Origin: a virus
DNA length: 32,989 nt
IMG/VR virus record: IMGVR_UViG_3300025887_000083
Location: 1-32,989 of that record
Reading direction: 5' to 3' (one strand)
Shown here in pieces: positions 16,190 to 23,365 of the stretch (positions are counted from its first letter, which is position 1; every line of letters starts with the position of its first letter). The translations under genes and the position numbers were made by a program. Under the pieces are notes generated by a model. It had not been told where the DNA came from. It searched no databases and saw only the letters and a program-made list of their open reading frames with translations.

Positions 16190-16869
16190 TTTTTGCCCTC
16201 CATTAATTCACTTAAAATATTTCTGTTCAATTCTTGCTTTCTTTCTAGGGTCATTTTTCCGTTGCTATTACCGTTAAAGTTTTTTTCGTTTTTCGACCAA
16301 GTCAATAACCGCCTTTCGATATCAAAAGTCTTTTGCATTTCAAACTTCATTTTTTTACCGTTTGGATTTTTCTCAGTCCAGTACAAAAAGAACTTTTCAA
16401 GTAATTCTAAAGTATAGTTTTCTTGAAAGGTTAGAAGGTTTTTTTTAAAAACCGCCTCTTTACTTTCTTTTATCTCTTCTATTCTATTCTCTTCTATTCT
16501 ATTAGCATTGCGTTTCGTATGCGTTCGCATTGCGTTCGCATTTTCGCCTTTATTCCAGCGTTTATTTGCGGATTCTCTAGCCTTTTGACTTTTACTTTCC
16601 AATCCTTTAAGCTGTGAATCAAGAAAAGAAATTACTATTTGTCCTTCAATTTCTTTTATCGCATTGCAATCTATCAATTCTCGCAATGCGTTTTCTTTGC
16701 CGTTGCAATGCCTTTGCAATGCGAACGCATAAGGTAGTGAACCTAGTCTTTGCCAATAGCTACAAAGAATCTCTATAAAAGCAATTTTAGCCTCATTTGA
16801 AGCCATTTGAATATCTCCGTTTTGCCATTCAGAAGGTTCAAATTGAAAGTATGGTAGTTCTTTAGCCAT
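16186..16869 (-). CDS. DnaD-like / initiator-like replication protein carrying iterons
   Basis: I choose the ATG at 16869 (MAKELPYFQFEPSEWQNGDI), giving 227 aa. The frame stays open upstream, but that extension lies inside a terminator-like hairpin. The N-terminus through ~85 matches the winged-helix domain seen at the start of phage replication initiators (LPYFxFxPxEWxxGDI, then IEILCSYWQ). The middle (residues ~100-150) is low-complexity Asn/Arg/Glu-rich and encodes repeated DNA words. The C-terminal ~70 residues are helical (LLEKFFLYWTEKNPNGKKMK), as in DnaD-type helicase-recruiting domains. It lies just upstream of the 283-aa gene and precedes packaging genes. Confidence 0.7.
   Translation of the reverse strand: MAKELPYFQFEPSEWQNGDIQMASNEAKIAFIEILCSYWQRLGSLPYAFALQRHCNGKENALRELIDCNAIKEIEGQIVISFLDSQLKGLESKSQKARESANKRWNKGENANAMRTHTKRNANRIEENRIEEIKESKEAVFKKNLLTFQENYTLELLEKFFLYWTEKNPNGKKMKFEMQKTFDIERRLLTWSKNEKNFNGNSNGKMTLERKQELNRNILSELMEGKK
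16478..16730. other. Candidate replication origin: iteron-like repeats inside the initiator gene
   Basis: TGCGTTCGCAT occurs twice in direct tandem (16520-16530, 16531-16541) and once inverted (16719-16729). Related words GCATTGCG (16505), GCATTGCAAT (16661), GCAATGCG (16683) and TTGCAATGC (16703, 16714) surround it. An A/T-rich pyrimidine tract of TTCTA repeats (16478-16502) flanks one side and could be the unwinding element. Lambda's origin has the same arrangement, with iterons inside the initiator gene O. The origin call is inference. Confidence 0.55.
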
Positions 16870-16880
16870 ATTTTGTAAAT

Positions 16881-16934
16881 AAAAAAAGCCTTTGAACCCG
16901 TCAGGAAAATGCACTTCCATCGGGGCAAAGGCTT
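16881..16934 (-). terminator. Terminator-like hairpin before the initiator gene
   Basis: Minus-strand AAGCCTTTG and CAAAGGCTT pair over 9 bp, with an inner CCC/GGG extension, followed by seven T residues and the ATG 11 nt later. It overlaps the open upstream extension of the initiator frame, which argues against using that extension. Confidence 0.7.
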
Positions 16935-16982
16935 AAATGTTTTTAACAACGGTGCATTCGTTATAAGATTCAAATATACAAA

Positions 16983-19202
16983 TTAAAACAATAGCAGTTC
17001 TTTATTTTGTTCTACTGCGTTTCTGTGGTTTCGTTCATTAAGTAAAAAATATGATTCTTTTAACTCAATAGATATTGACTTTCTACCCATTCTTAATGCT
17101 TGATAACCTTCTGAACCTACGCCTCCAAATGGACTAAAAACCGTATCTCCTTCATTTGAATATAAGTGTATAATTCTTTCAATTGTATCAAGTTGTAAAG
17201 GACAAATATGTTTTTCGTCGTTACCGTCGCGACCACTTCTATAATTTAATGTTCTTGAATAATCAATATCATACCAAACTGGACTAGCATATTTTTGCCA
17301 CAAATCAACTGGTAAATAGTTCGACTTACTTTGATCTGTATCTTGGTGAGTAATTGGTCTTTCATTTACACCTTCATTTCTAAAAAACAAAACATAGTCA
17401 GGAATACCGACTCTACTCATTGAGCTATCTTTTTTGATTGTTTTGTGAAGTAGCCCTAGTGCTTTGGTTCTTTGCATTTCGGTAACTGGATTCTTCCAAA
17501 CAGTTGTTTTTGCGTGATAAATAAAACCTTGTTCAGAGAACCATTTGATTAGCATTCCGCTAAAGTCACGCAAACCAATAAAACCCTCTTTACCTTTCTG
17601 AATTGGCAAATCCATACAATGAACGGCGCATATTCTTCCAGGTTTAAGAGTTCTTTTTAATTCTGGTATAAGGTATTGAAAATGTTTCTCAAACTCTTGA
17701 TAGTTCTTTACATTACCCATATCCTCAGCTTTATCTGAATAAACATACAGTTCTGCAAATGGAGGGCTAAACACAACCAAATCAACTGAATTATCTTTTA
17801 ACTCTTTAGACTTCTGAACGCAATCACCATTTAAAAGCGTATAATTTTCTTCTTTTACTTCCTTTGTTTTAACCACTTTATTTGAGTTTAATTTAAAATC
17901 TGTTTTTGCAGAATACAAACTCATATTATGAATCATATCCTTATGTTTTTGTTCTTTTACTAATATTGTTTTCCTTACATTCATTTGGCTTTCTGGAATG
18001 ATAATGTGTACTTTTACTTTATTCATTTGACCAAACCTATAAGACCTTCTAACAGCTTGATAAAACGCCTCAAATTTAAAGTCGTAAGAACAGAATATCA
18101 TATTACTGCATTGCTGGTAGTTCATACCAAATGAAGCAATTGAAGTCTTTGTAATTAAGTTCTGATATTCCTCGTGAGCAAACCCAACTAAATTATCCGC
18201 TTTAACTTCAGGCTTATCCGAACCTTGAACATTTCGAGCATTTGAAAGCGTCTTTTTTAATAGATCCGTTTCAGCGTTTTGAAGCCCCCAAATAATAAAC
18301 TGTTCTTTTGAATTTCCTATTATTTGCTTGCATATTTCAACCCTATCAGTTAAACTACGTCTTAAATCTTTGTTCAATTCAGTAGCAGATACAGCTGCCT
18401 CACTAAATAAAGTACCTGTATTGTTTTCAACCTTTACAATATGCTCAATGTATTCTATTTCTGGTAGGTTGTACCCTTTCATTTCAAAACCTAAAGTTGA
18501 AGGATTATCAACCGAAATAGACCAAGTGCAAACGTAATTCCAGAAGTCGTCTGTTGCGTGTTTTCTCAATCTCCATTTAGAAGTTTCGCCTCCGTCGTGA
18601 ACAAAGAACATTGCAAGCATTTCTAAGTAACTCATAGCCCCTAAAAACTCTGAATGTTGACCTAACTCCATATGGTCGTTTGGTGAAGGTGTAGCGGTAC
18701 AAGCTAATTTATAAGGCGTCATTTTAAAAGTATCAATTATTAGCCTTGATAGTTTACCGTCACGACCTTTTAAAATACTTGATTCGTCTAATACAACTCC
18801 CGAAAAACAATCAATAAAATTGATGTTTTTAAGTTGCTCATAGTTGATTATAAAAACCCCGTTTATTGGTTTAAAGTATCGGATAGTCATATCTAACTTA
18901 TTGACCTTAATACCGAACTTATTACCCTCTTCTATTGTTTGTGGAACAACTGCTAAAGGTGCAAGTATTAAAACGGGTTTATTTGTTTTTAAATAGACTT
19001 GATTAGCCCATTCTAACTGTTGGATAGTCTTACCTAATCCGCAATCCTCAAACAATGCAAAACGCCCCTTTTTTAAAGCTATTTGCACAATGTACTTTTG
19101 AAAATCAAATAGACTGCTATTCAATTGATCAAGTTCAATATCAAATCCAGATTCGATAAATGATTTCTTTTTTGTTTCTAAAAACTCTTGATATTCTTTC
19201 AT
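16983..19202 (-). CDS. SNF2-type helicase fused to N4/N6-type DNA methyltransferase
   Basis: A 739-aa two-domain protein. Residues ~25-400 are a superfamily 2 helicase: Walker A GLGKT at 55-59, a DEAH-box variant DESS at 139-142, TAT at 169-171 and motif VI QAVRRSYRFGQ at 382-392. Residues ~453-735 are an amino-methyltransferase: motif IV SPPF at 479-482 and the AdoMet-binding SPFGGVG at 690-696, in the beta-class order (catalytic motif first). The fusion is known from many phages and probably protects phage DNA from host restriction. No partner nuclease is visible. A terminator-like hairpin lies just before its ATG. Confidence 0.88.
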   Translation of the reverse strand: MKEYQEFLETKKKSFIESGFDIELDQLNSSLFDFQKYIVQIALKKGRFALFEDCGLGKTIQQLEWANQVYLKTNKPVLILAPLAVVPQTIEEGNKFGIKVNKLDMTIRYFKPINGVFIINYEQLKNINFIDCFSGVVLDESSILKGRDGKLSRLIIDTFKMTPYKLACTATPSPNDHMELGQHSEFLGAMSYLEMLAMFFVHDGGETSKWRLRKHATDDFWNYVCTWSISVDNPSTLGFEMKGYNLPEIEYIEHIVKVENNTGTLFSEAAVSATELNKDLRRSLTDRVEICKQIIGNSKEQFIIWGLQNAETDLLKKTLSNARNVQGSDKPEVKADNLVGFAHEEYQNLITKTSIASFGMNYQQCSNMIFCSYDFKFEAFYQAVRRSYRFGQMNKVKVHIIIPESQMNVRKTILVKEQKHKDMIHNMSLYSAKTDFKLNSNKVVKTKEVKEENYTLLNGDCVQKSKELKDNSVDLVVFSPPFAELYVYSDKAEDMGNVKNYQEFEKHFQYLIPELKRTLKPGRICAVHCMDLPIQKGKEGFIGLRDFSGMLIKWFSEQGFIYHAKTTVWKNPVTEMQRTKALGLLHKTIKKDSSMSRVGIPDYVLFFRNEGVNERPITHQDTDQSKSNYLPVDLWQKYASPVWYDIDYSRTLNYRSGRDGNDEKHICPLQLDTIERIIHLYSNEGDTVFSPFGGVGSEGYQALRMGRKSISIELKESYFLLNERNHRNAVEQNKELLLF

Positions 19203-19214
19203 TCTCTGTAAAAT

Positions 19215-19265
19215 AAAAAACCCCTAACTAGCTTCAACGGTTGCAGCGTGTCCACTAGATAGAGG
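19215..19265 (-). terminator. Terminator-like hairpin before the helicase-methyltransferase gene
   Basis: Minus-strand CCTCTA pairs with TAGGGG (one G-U), then after a T-T mismatch CTAG pairs with CTAG, followed by TTTTTT. The ATG follows 12 nt later. Because of the G-U pair the stem is better in minus-strand RNA. Confidence 0.6.
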
Positions 19266-19321
19266 TAAATAAATAAATTCGTAAGATTACTGCAACTAAT
19301 CATAATTCAAATGTAAACAAA

Positions 19322-19450
19322 TTAATTAAACACCGCCCATAAAATAACACTAAGAAAAGTAGCGGATACAATTACCCCTAATGCCTTGTTAGCTATTAAT
19401 TCTATTTTGTCAAGGATTTCCGCGTCTGGCGCGTTGTCACTATTTCTCAT
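19322..19450 (-). CDS. Small single-pass membrane protein, 42 aa
   Basis: A 42-aa ORF (MRNSDNAPDAEILDKIELIA...) with a polar, acidic N-terminus and one C-terminal transmembrane helix (ALGVIVSATFLSVILWAVF). It lies one base after the HNH gene and upstream of the hairpin at 19215-19265. No family recognised. Small early membrane proteins of phages often act on host functions or superinfection, but nothing here shows that. Confidence 0.5.
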   Translation of the reverse strand: MRNSDNAPDAEILDKIELIANKALGVIVSATFLSVILWAVFN

Positions 19451-19451
19451 G

Positions 19452-19913
19452 TTAAACATATTTAAGTTTATGATCATTACAATTATTCCACTCCCCATTT
19501 AAACAACGATATACAGCTGCATTATCTCTATTTAAGTGTCTAGCACAATCTCTAAGAGACCTATGTTTTTTCATTAATCCAGTACGGTTACAAGTTGATA
19601 TGATTGGTCTGCTTTTTCCGTTGTGCATATTAGACATTGTTTTAATCCTTTTGTATGCTTTCTTAGAGTTTTCCGAGTAGGTAGACCATTGTAAATTTGA
19701 CACTGAAAAATTAAGTTTATCTCCGTTAATATGGTCAACTATTGGCTTGTTTTTAGGGTTAGGAATATACTTTAACGCTACTAATCTATGCAGCCTATGC
19801 GCCTTTTTGTTTATGTAAACTCTAGGATAACCTTGTGAGTTTCTTCTTATTTTCAATGGGTTTCCGTTATAAAACGGTTTACCGCTACTTAAATCAAATA
19901 ATTCTATTTCCAT
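19452..19913 (-). CDS. HNH homing endonuclease
   Basis: A 153-aa free-standing HNH endonuclease. The N-terminal part resembles the NUMOD4-like lead-in (PLKIRRNSQGYPRVYI), then HRLVALKYIPNPKNKPIVDH places the first histidine at 42 and the DH pair at 60-61, with INGDKLNFSVSNLQW giving the Asn at 73. The C-terminal ~45 residues contain a NUMOD1-like helix-turn-helix (SLRDCARHLNRDNAAVYRCL). The family cleaves DNA at sites lacking the element and so spreads itself. It shares one base with the gene before it (TAATG). Confidence 0.88.
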   Translation of the reverse strand: MEIELFDLSSGKPFYNGNPLKIRRNSQGYPRVYINKKAHRLHRLVALKYIPNPKNKPIVDHINGDKLNFSVSNLQWSTYSENSKKAYKRIKTMSNMHNGKSRPIISTCNRTGLMKKHRSLRDCARHLNRDNAAVYRCLNGEWNNCNDHKLKYV

Positions 19914-20047
19914 TATCTCTGTTTTTGAATTGTTAATACTTCCAGCTTCTCAGCGTTTCTTTTTTCCTTGCTTAAAATCGTTTTAAAGGCTTCTAATCGC
20001 TTTCGGGTTTGATACCTTGTGTTGATTGTTTTAACGTCGAATTTCAT
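19913..20047 (-). CDS. Small basic hypothetical protein, 44 aa
   Basis: A 44-aa, Lys/Arg-rich, probably helical protein (MKFDVKTINTRYQTRKRLEA...). Its TAA shares one base with the HNH start codon. The CAGAGATAATG at that junction carries the start-proximal AGAGA word seen before several early genes. No family recognised. Confidence 0.5.
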   Translation of the reverse strand: MKFDVKTINTRYQTRKRLEAFKTILSKEKRNAEKLEVLTIQKQR

Positions 20048-20049
20048 AG

Positions 20050-20328
20050 TTAAACTATTTCTTCGTTAATATCTCTGGTCGTTCTTGGTAGCTTTTCTGT
20101 ATACCAAGCCTTTGAAGGTGTTTTTCTAAAAGGCATTTTACATTCTGAACTGCCTCTGGTTTTTACTTTTGTAGATTGTATCAACCTTAATGCAGCTTGA
20201 AAACTTCTAACCTCCTCAGATATTCTAATGTTATCTACTTCGCTTAATTTGCTTCCGTTCGGTGATACACCAGCAAATTGATATGCTAGTAATTCTTTCA
20301 TGTACTTCTGTATTTCTTTCTCGTTCAT
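20050..20328 (-). CDS. Hypothetical early protein, 92 aa
   Basis: A 92-aa protein beginning MNEKEIQKYMKELLAYQFAG, helical in its first two thirds and basic toward the C-terminus (KMPFRKTPSKAWYTEKLPR). It starts after CTAGAGAAATG, where the TAG is the stop of the upstream 59-aa gene. No domain recognised. It belongs to the run of small early genes between the NinG-like and HNH genes. Confidence 0.6.
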   Translation of the reverse strand: MNEKEIQKYMKELLAYQFAGVSPNGSKLSEVDNIRISEEVRSFQAALRLIQSTKVKTRGSSECKMPFRKTPSKAWYTEKLPRTTRDINEEIV

Positions 20329-20332
20329 TTCT

Positions 20333-20512
20333 CTAGTTTTTTGGTCTTAAAATGTAGACTTGATTTGTATAAACTTTCTTTTTGTTCCTTGACATTAAGG
20401 CTCTGACTGAATTGTAATTCAATCCGCCCCATTCACACGCTTCTTTTAACGAGTTGAAAGTTCCTTCGTTTTTGCTGTGCTTGTTGAATATCTTATAACG
20501 TTTTTTGTTCAT
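20333..20512 (-). CDS. Small HTH (NUMOD1-like) protein, 59 aa
   Basis: A 59-aa ORF (MNKKRYKIFNKHSKNEGTFN...) with a helix-turn-helix pattern FNSLKEACEWGGLNYNSVRA followed by a basic strand ending KVYTNQVYILRPKN. This resembles the NUMOD1 modules that guide homing endonucleases to DNA, so it may be a DNA-binding module or a remnant of an endonuclease; the HNH gene lies close by. The ATG overlaps the TGA of the 81-aa gene (ATGA). Confidence 0.6.
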   Translation of the reverse strand: MNKKRYKIFNKHSKNEGTFNSLKEACEWGGLNYNSVRALMSRNKKKVYTNQVYILRPKN

Positions 20513-20754
20513 TTCTTTGGGTGTTTCTGCACATAAACCATGTGCGTAGTTATTTGCGTTACTGTGGCATATCTTTTGACCTTGCTAAACGGTTTTAAGC
20601 GATCCGAATAAAGTTCAAACGTATCAAAGCTGCATTCAAAATCTTTGCCTTTATTTACGCAAATGAAGCAACCGTTTAAATTCGTTTTTGCTTGTTCTCC
20701 TCTTCCGCTTGGGTGCGGATTAAACTCTAGGTCTTTAAATGTTTTTAGTTTCAT
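20509..20754 (-). CDS. Hypothetical early protein, 81 aa
   Basis: I choose the ATG at 20754 (MKLKTFKDLEFNPHPSGRGE), because the frame's upstream extension would need a TTG codon inside the promoter. ACAGAGAAAATG surrounds the start. The protein is compact and beta-rich, with the phrase NLNGCFICVNKGKDFECSFD and a C-terminal VTQITTHMVYVQKHPKK. No family recognised. It is the first gene behind its own good promoter. Confidence 0.65.
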   Translation of the reverse strand: MKLKTFKDLEFNPHPSGRGEQAKTNLNGCFICVNKGKDFECSFDTFELYSDRLKPFSKVKRYATVTQITTHMVYVQKHPKK

Positions 20755-20775
20755 TTTCTCTGTATTAACAATAAC

Positions 20776-20805
20776 CAAATGTAAACAAAAATAACAGTTA
20801 ACAAA
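20776..20805 (-). promoter_or_regulatory. Bacteroidota-type promoter of the small early gene run
   Basis: Minus-strand TTTG (20805-20802), an 18-bp spacer and TACATTTG (20783-20776), a full match to TTTG-N18-TAnnTTTG. It lies 22 bp before the ATG at 20754, in the 63-bp gap after the NinG-like gene. Confidence 0.65.
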
Positions 20806-20817
20806 GAAAAAAACGAA

Positions 20818-21363
20818 TTATTTTTTTTGCTCTAGCTTTTTAATCTCGGTTTTGTAGTGTTTGGTTAGGTCTTGAAGGTCTTGAACGGTGTACTTTTTTG
20901 GGGGGTGTTCCGATTCCAACCATTGAACGGTATCTTTTCCTAGCTTTTTGACTAGGTTAATACGGTACTCAATCAAATTTCCGTGAAGATCTCGGTTGCA
21001 TTTTACGCATTGTGGCCAAATATTTAAAGTTTCAAACCTTAAAGCTGGATTAGTTCCAACGGTTCGATAGTGTCCAGCGTCAAATTTAAGGCCGTTTAAA
21101 TCCTTTTTACAGCTAATACATTCACTTTCCTTAGTTAGCCTTACATATTTATTTACAAGCGTTTGTAGGTCTTTTTTGTAGTCGGTTAAAGTTTTGGTTT
21201 TCTCGATCAATTCTTTCTTTCGGCTAGTCCATTCGCGTTTCTCTTTCTTTTCTTTGAGTTTTTTAGCGTAATCAAAAGCGCAAACCGGAGAACAGACAGC
21301 CTGAAGTGGTCGCTTTTTTTCAAACGACGTTCCACAGTTTTTACATTTCCGCCAGCCTTTCAT
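20818..21363 (-). CDS. ninG: NinG-like recombination protein
   Basis: A 181-aa protein of the lambda NinG (Rap) family, structure-specific endonucleases that act on recombination intermediates. It shows the N-terminal zinc-finger cysteines C7, C10, C24 and C28, a charged helix over ~33-75, a second cysteine pair C82/C85, then AGHYR (H98), C119/C122 and CNRDLHGN in an HNH-like arrangement. This is close to the full family length. It is transcribed with the Rad52-like and YqaJ-like genes, fitting a phage recombination set. Confidence 0.88.
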   Translation of the reverse strand: MKGWRKCKNCGTSFEKKRPLQAVCSPVCAFDYAKKLKEKKEKREWTSRKKELIEKTKTLTDYKKDLQTLVNKYVRLTKESECISCKKDLNGLKFDAGHYRTVGTNPALRFETLNIWPQCVKCNRDLHGNLIEYRINLVKKLGKDTVQWLESEHPPKKYTVQDLQDLTKHYKTEIKKLEQKK

Positions 21364-22406
21364 TAAAATTGCAGTTTTTTAATTATTTCAGCAAGTACAT
21401 TAACTACTATTGAGTTTCCTGCTTGCTTGTAGGCTTGTGTATCTGATACCGACCATTTAAAACTTTCTGGGAAGTCCATAAGCCTAAAACACTCTCTTGG
21501 GGTTAAACGTCTTATTTTATTTGTATTTATATTATGATTTCTATCACCTCCTAAATTTGCTAACACCGCCGGACTAATCCCGTTAATATCAAATATTCTA
21601 TTTTGTTGGTACGGTTGCTGATCCCCACTTTCTTTAGATTTATTTAACTGAATAACCGCTTGATTGCAAGCAGTATCTAAAGTTTGCGCAACACCTTTAC
21701 CAACTCGACCCCTTCTCGTTTGGCTGCTTGGTTGGCTGCTTGGTTGGCTGCTTGGTTGGCTGAAATTAGTACTATCGCCTGGAGTAGCGGTTTCAAAGCC
21801 TTGTTTTGTGGCTGATTTAACTTTGATATAATTATCGCAATGCCTGGTTCCTTCTTTAGTATTAATAGCCCTTGAATGTTTATTTATGTCATTGGTACTA
21901 AATCCAAAACCATTACCTCTTTCTTCGTGCCTTTTTTTATGTTCTAAAAATCCAGTCAATAATTTGGTACTCAAATAATACTTTTCGTCAACTTCTTGTT
22001 CTAAAATGTCTTTCAATCGTTTGGTTAAAACTTGCTCTTTTGGCCAGGTAAACTTATTATCTTGATTATCCCGAATGCCAATAATAAAAACACGCTCTCT
22101 ATTTTGTGGTACTCCGTATTTTTTAGCGTTTAAAACCTTATGGTAAATGTGGTAAGGCGTTGAATTTTCACAAGGAAAAAGGACCGGATTACCGTTTACC
22201 GATTTACCGCCCAACATATCTATCCAAGTTTGAAACGTTCGGCCTTTGTTATCGCTTAAAAGTCCTTTAACGTTTTCAAATATGAAGTATCTGGGTTTGT
22301 TCTTTACTATAAACTCTTGACTATTGTAGAACAAAATACCATTTTCTGAATCTTCACCTTTACGCTTTCCGGCCAAACTGAAACTTTGACAAGGTGGCGA
22401 AGTCAT
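21363..22406 (-). CDS. C5-cytosine DNA methyltransferase, catalytic and target-recognition part
   Basis: A 347-codon open segment of a Dcm-type methyltransferase, from an in-frame internal ATG. It contains motif IV with the catalytic cysteine (TSPPCQSFS, C6), motif VI ENV at 44-46, motif VIII QNRER at 101-105, a target-recognition region from ~120 to 290, and motifs IX (RRLTPRECFRLMDFP) and X (QAGNSIVVN). It lacks the AdoMet-binding motif I, which lies upstream in the same frame beyond a TAA at 22434-22436. Translated alone it would probably be inactive. Without the stop the protein would be about 418 aa. Confidence 0.9.
   Translation of the reverse strand: MTSPPCQSFSLAGKRKGEDSENGILFYNSQEFIVKNKPRYFIFENVKGLLSDNKGRTFQTWIDMLGGKSVNGNPVLFPCENSTPYHIYHKVLNAKKYGVPQNRERVFIIGIRDNQDNKFTWPKEQVLTKRLKDILEQEVDEKYYLSTKLLTGFLEHKKRHEERGNGFGFSTNDINKHSRAINTKEGTRHCDNYIKVKSATKQGFETATPGDSTNFSQPSSQPSSQPSSQTRRGRVGKGVAQTLDTACNQAVIQLNKSKESGDQQPYQQNRIFDINGISPAVLANLGGDRNHNINTNKIRRLTPRECFRLMDFPESFKWSVSDTQAYKQAGNSIVVNVLAEIIKKLQF
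21721..21762. repeat. 12-bp tandem repeat in the methyltransferase target-recognition region
   Basis: The unit TGGCTGCTTGGT occurs three times perfectly plus a 6-bp partial copy. On the coding strand it encodes repeated Gln-Pro-Ser-Ser. Because the unit is 12 bp, copy-number change alters length but not frame. Confidence 0.9.
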
Positions 22407-22433
22407 ATAAATATCTAAACTTTCTATTGGTAT

Positions 22434-22619
22434 TTAACGCTGATAAACATTCTCCGGATAATAGTCTGGTTCTCCATAGTTCTCAATGTAAGTTCGACGT
22501 GCGTATTTATCCATATCACAAGAAAAAACAGTTTTATAATCAATTTCTAATCTTCTTAACGCTTGATCGAAAGCACCTACTCCGCTAAAATCACTACCTA
22601 CTTTAATTCTCTTCATCAC
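22434..22619 (-). CDS. C5-cytosine methyltransferase, N-terminal AdoMet-binding fragment
   Basis: A 61-codon fragment with motif I (SDFSGVGAFDQAL, from residue 9) and motif II (CDMDKYA), the AdoMet-binding start of a Dcm-type enzyme. It stops at TAA after PENVYQR, where the family continues into motif IV. Its ATG overlaps the stop of the YqaJ-like gene by 4 bp (ATGA), so translation starts normally. It is too short to fold as an enzyme alone. Confidence 0.85.
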   Translation of the reverse strand: MMKRIKVGSDFSGVGAFDQALRRLEIDYKTVFSCDMDKYARRTYIENYGEPDYYPENVYQR

Positions 22620-23365
22620 TTCAATAATTTTCTTAGTTCTGCTTCTGCTAGTTCTACTCGCTGAATTAAAAAGTCTTTGTCATCTTGTGGTACTTCAAAC
22701 TTAACCCAGTTTAAACTATCATAAGGACAACCATTTTTAAGGTGCGGTGCTTCGCTTAGCGTTAACCATTTGATCTTATCCTTGCACTTCGTTAAGTGTT
22801 CTGAATCGTTAGCGTCATACTCTAGGTTACTCTCTGAAAGTATTTCTAAAACGTCGTCCTCTGTTGGTACAAAACAAACTGCCATAGCATAATCTACACC
22901 AGCTAAAATAGCATTTGAAACTAATTGCCAATAGTACTCAGGCTTTTCATTTTTAAATGCTTCTAAATCTCCGCTTTTTACTTGGTCGTAAATATCCACC
23001 TGCTCACAAAACGACTTTAGAGTTACCGGGCTTTTAATATCTCCAACTAATTCAGAAGTTTCAAAGTCAGAAGCACCGGACCAAAGTAAATTAGGGTGTT
23101 TCCTTCGCTTCTTACTTTCGAGCCTGGAGGAAAGGCTTAAAACCTCGTTAGGTATTTTTGAATAGGCGTATGGTTCAACAACGTGGCCCCAGCTAGTAGC
23201 CTTTGAAAATTGTTCTGTTTCTAACGCTTGACCTAATCTGATCTCATAGCTTTTTTCCTTGATATAAGTAATTCCAGCCGCACTAAATACAGCGTCTTTT
23301 CCGCGTCCAGACTTTACTAATTTATAAATTGAACTACTGCTAAATGTTCCTACTCGACCTTCCAT
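22616..23365 (-). CDS. YqaJ-like recombination exonuclease
   Basis: A 249-aa protein of the YqaJ / lambda-exonuclease fold, which chews dsDNA ends to give single strands for annealing. Motifs are SSIYKLV near 11-17, SWGHVVEPYA with E64, GDIKSP with D109 and K111 forming the metal-binding DxK, and EYYWQLVSNAIL with Q147. The length is typical. It abuts the Rad52-like annealing protein gene, making the usual exonuclease plus annealing pair. Confidence 0.88.
   Translation of the reverse strand: MEGRVGTFSSSSIYKLVKSGRGKDAVFSAAGITYIKEKSYEIRLGQALETEQFSKATSWGHVVEPYAYSKIPNEVLSLSSRLESKKRRKHPNLLWSGASDFETSELVGDIKSPVTLKSFCEQVDIYDQVKSGDLEAFKNEKPEYYWQLVSNAILAGVDYAMAVCFVPTEDDVLEILSESNLEYDANDSEHLTKCKDKIKWLTLSEAPHLKNGCPYDSLNWVKFEVPQDDKDFLIQRVELAEAELRKLLK

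Larger units (their letters stand above)
21363..22619 (-). pseudogene. Whole C5-cytosine methyltransferase gene with an in-frame ochre codon
   Basis: The two methyltransferase segments are in the same frame (22619 minus 22406 is a multiple of three) and are separated by TAA plus nine sense codons that read IPIESLDIY, normal family sequence before TSPPC. A single substitution to TAA explains the break. Readthrough, or two complementing pieces, are alternatives. Confidence 0.6.

Noticed and set aside
16870-16973. Longer initiator start at 16920 or the overlapping 66-aa frame
   Set aside because: Both lie in the terminator-like hairpin; the conserved initiator N-terminus begins at 16869.
21721-21762. 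CRISPR array
   Set aside because: The units are 12 bp with no spacers and lie inside a coding frame.
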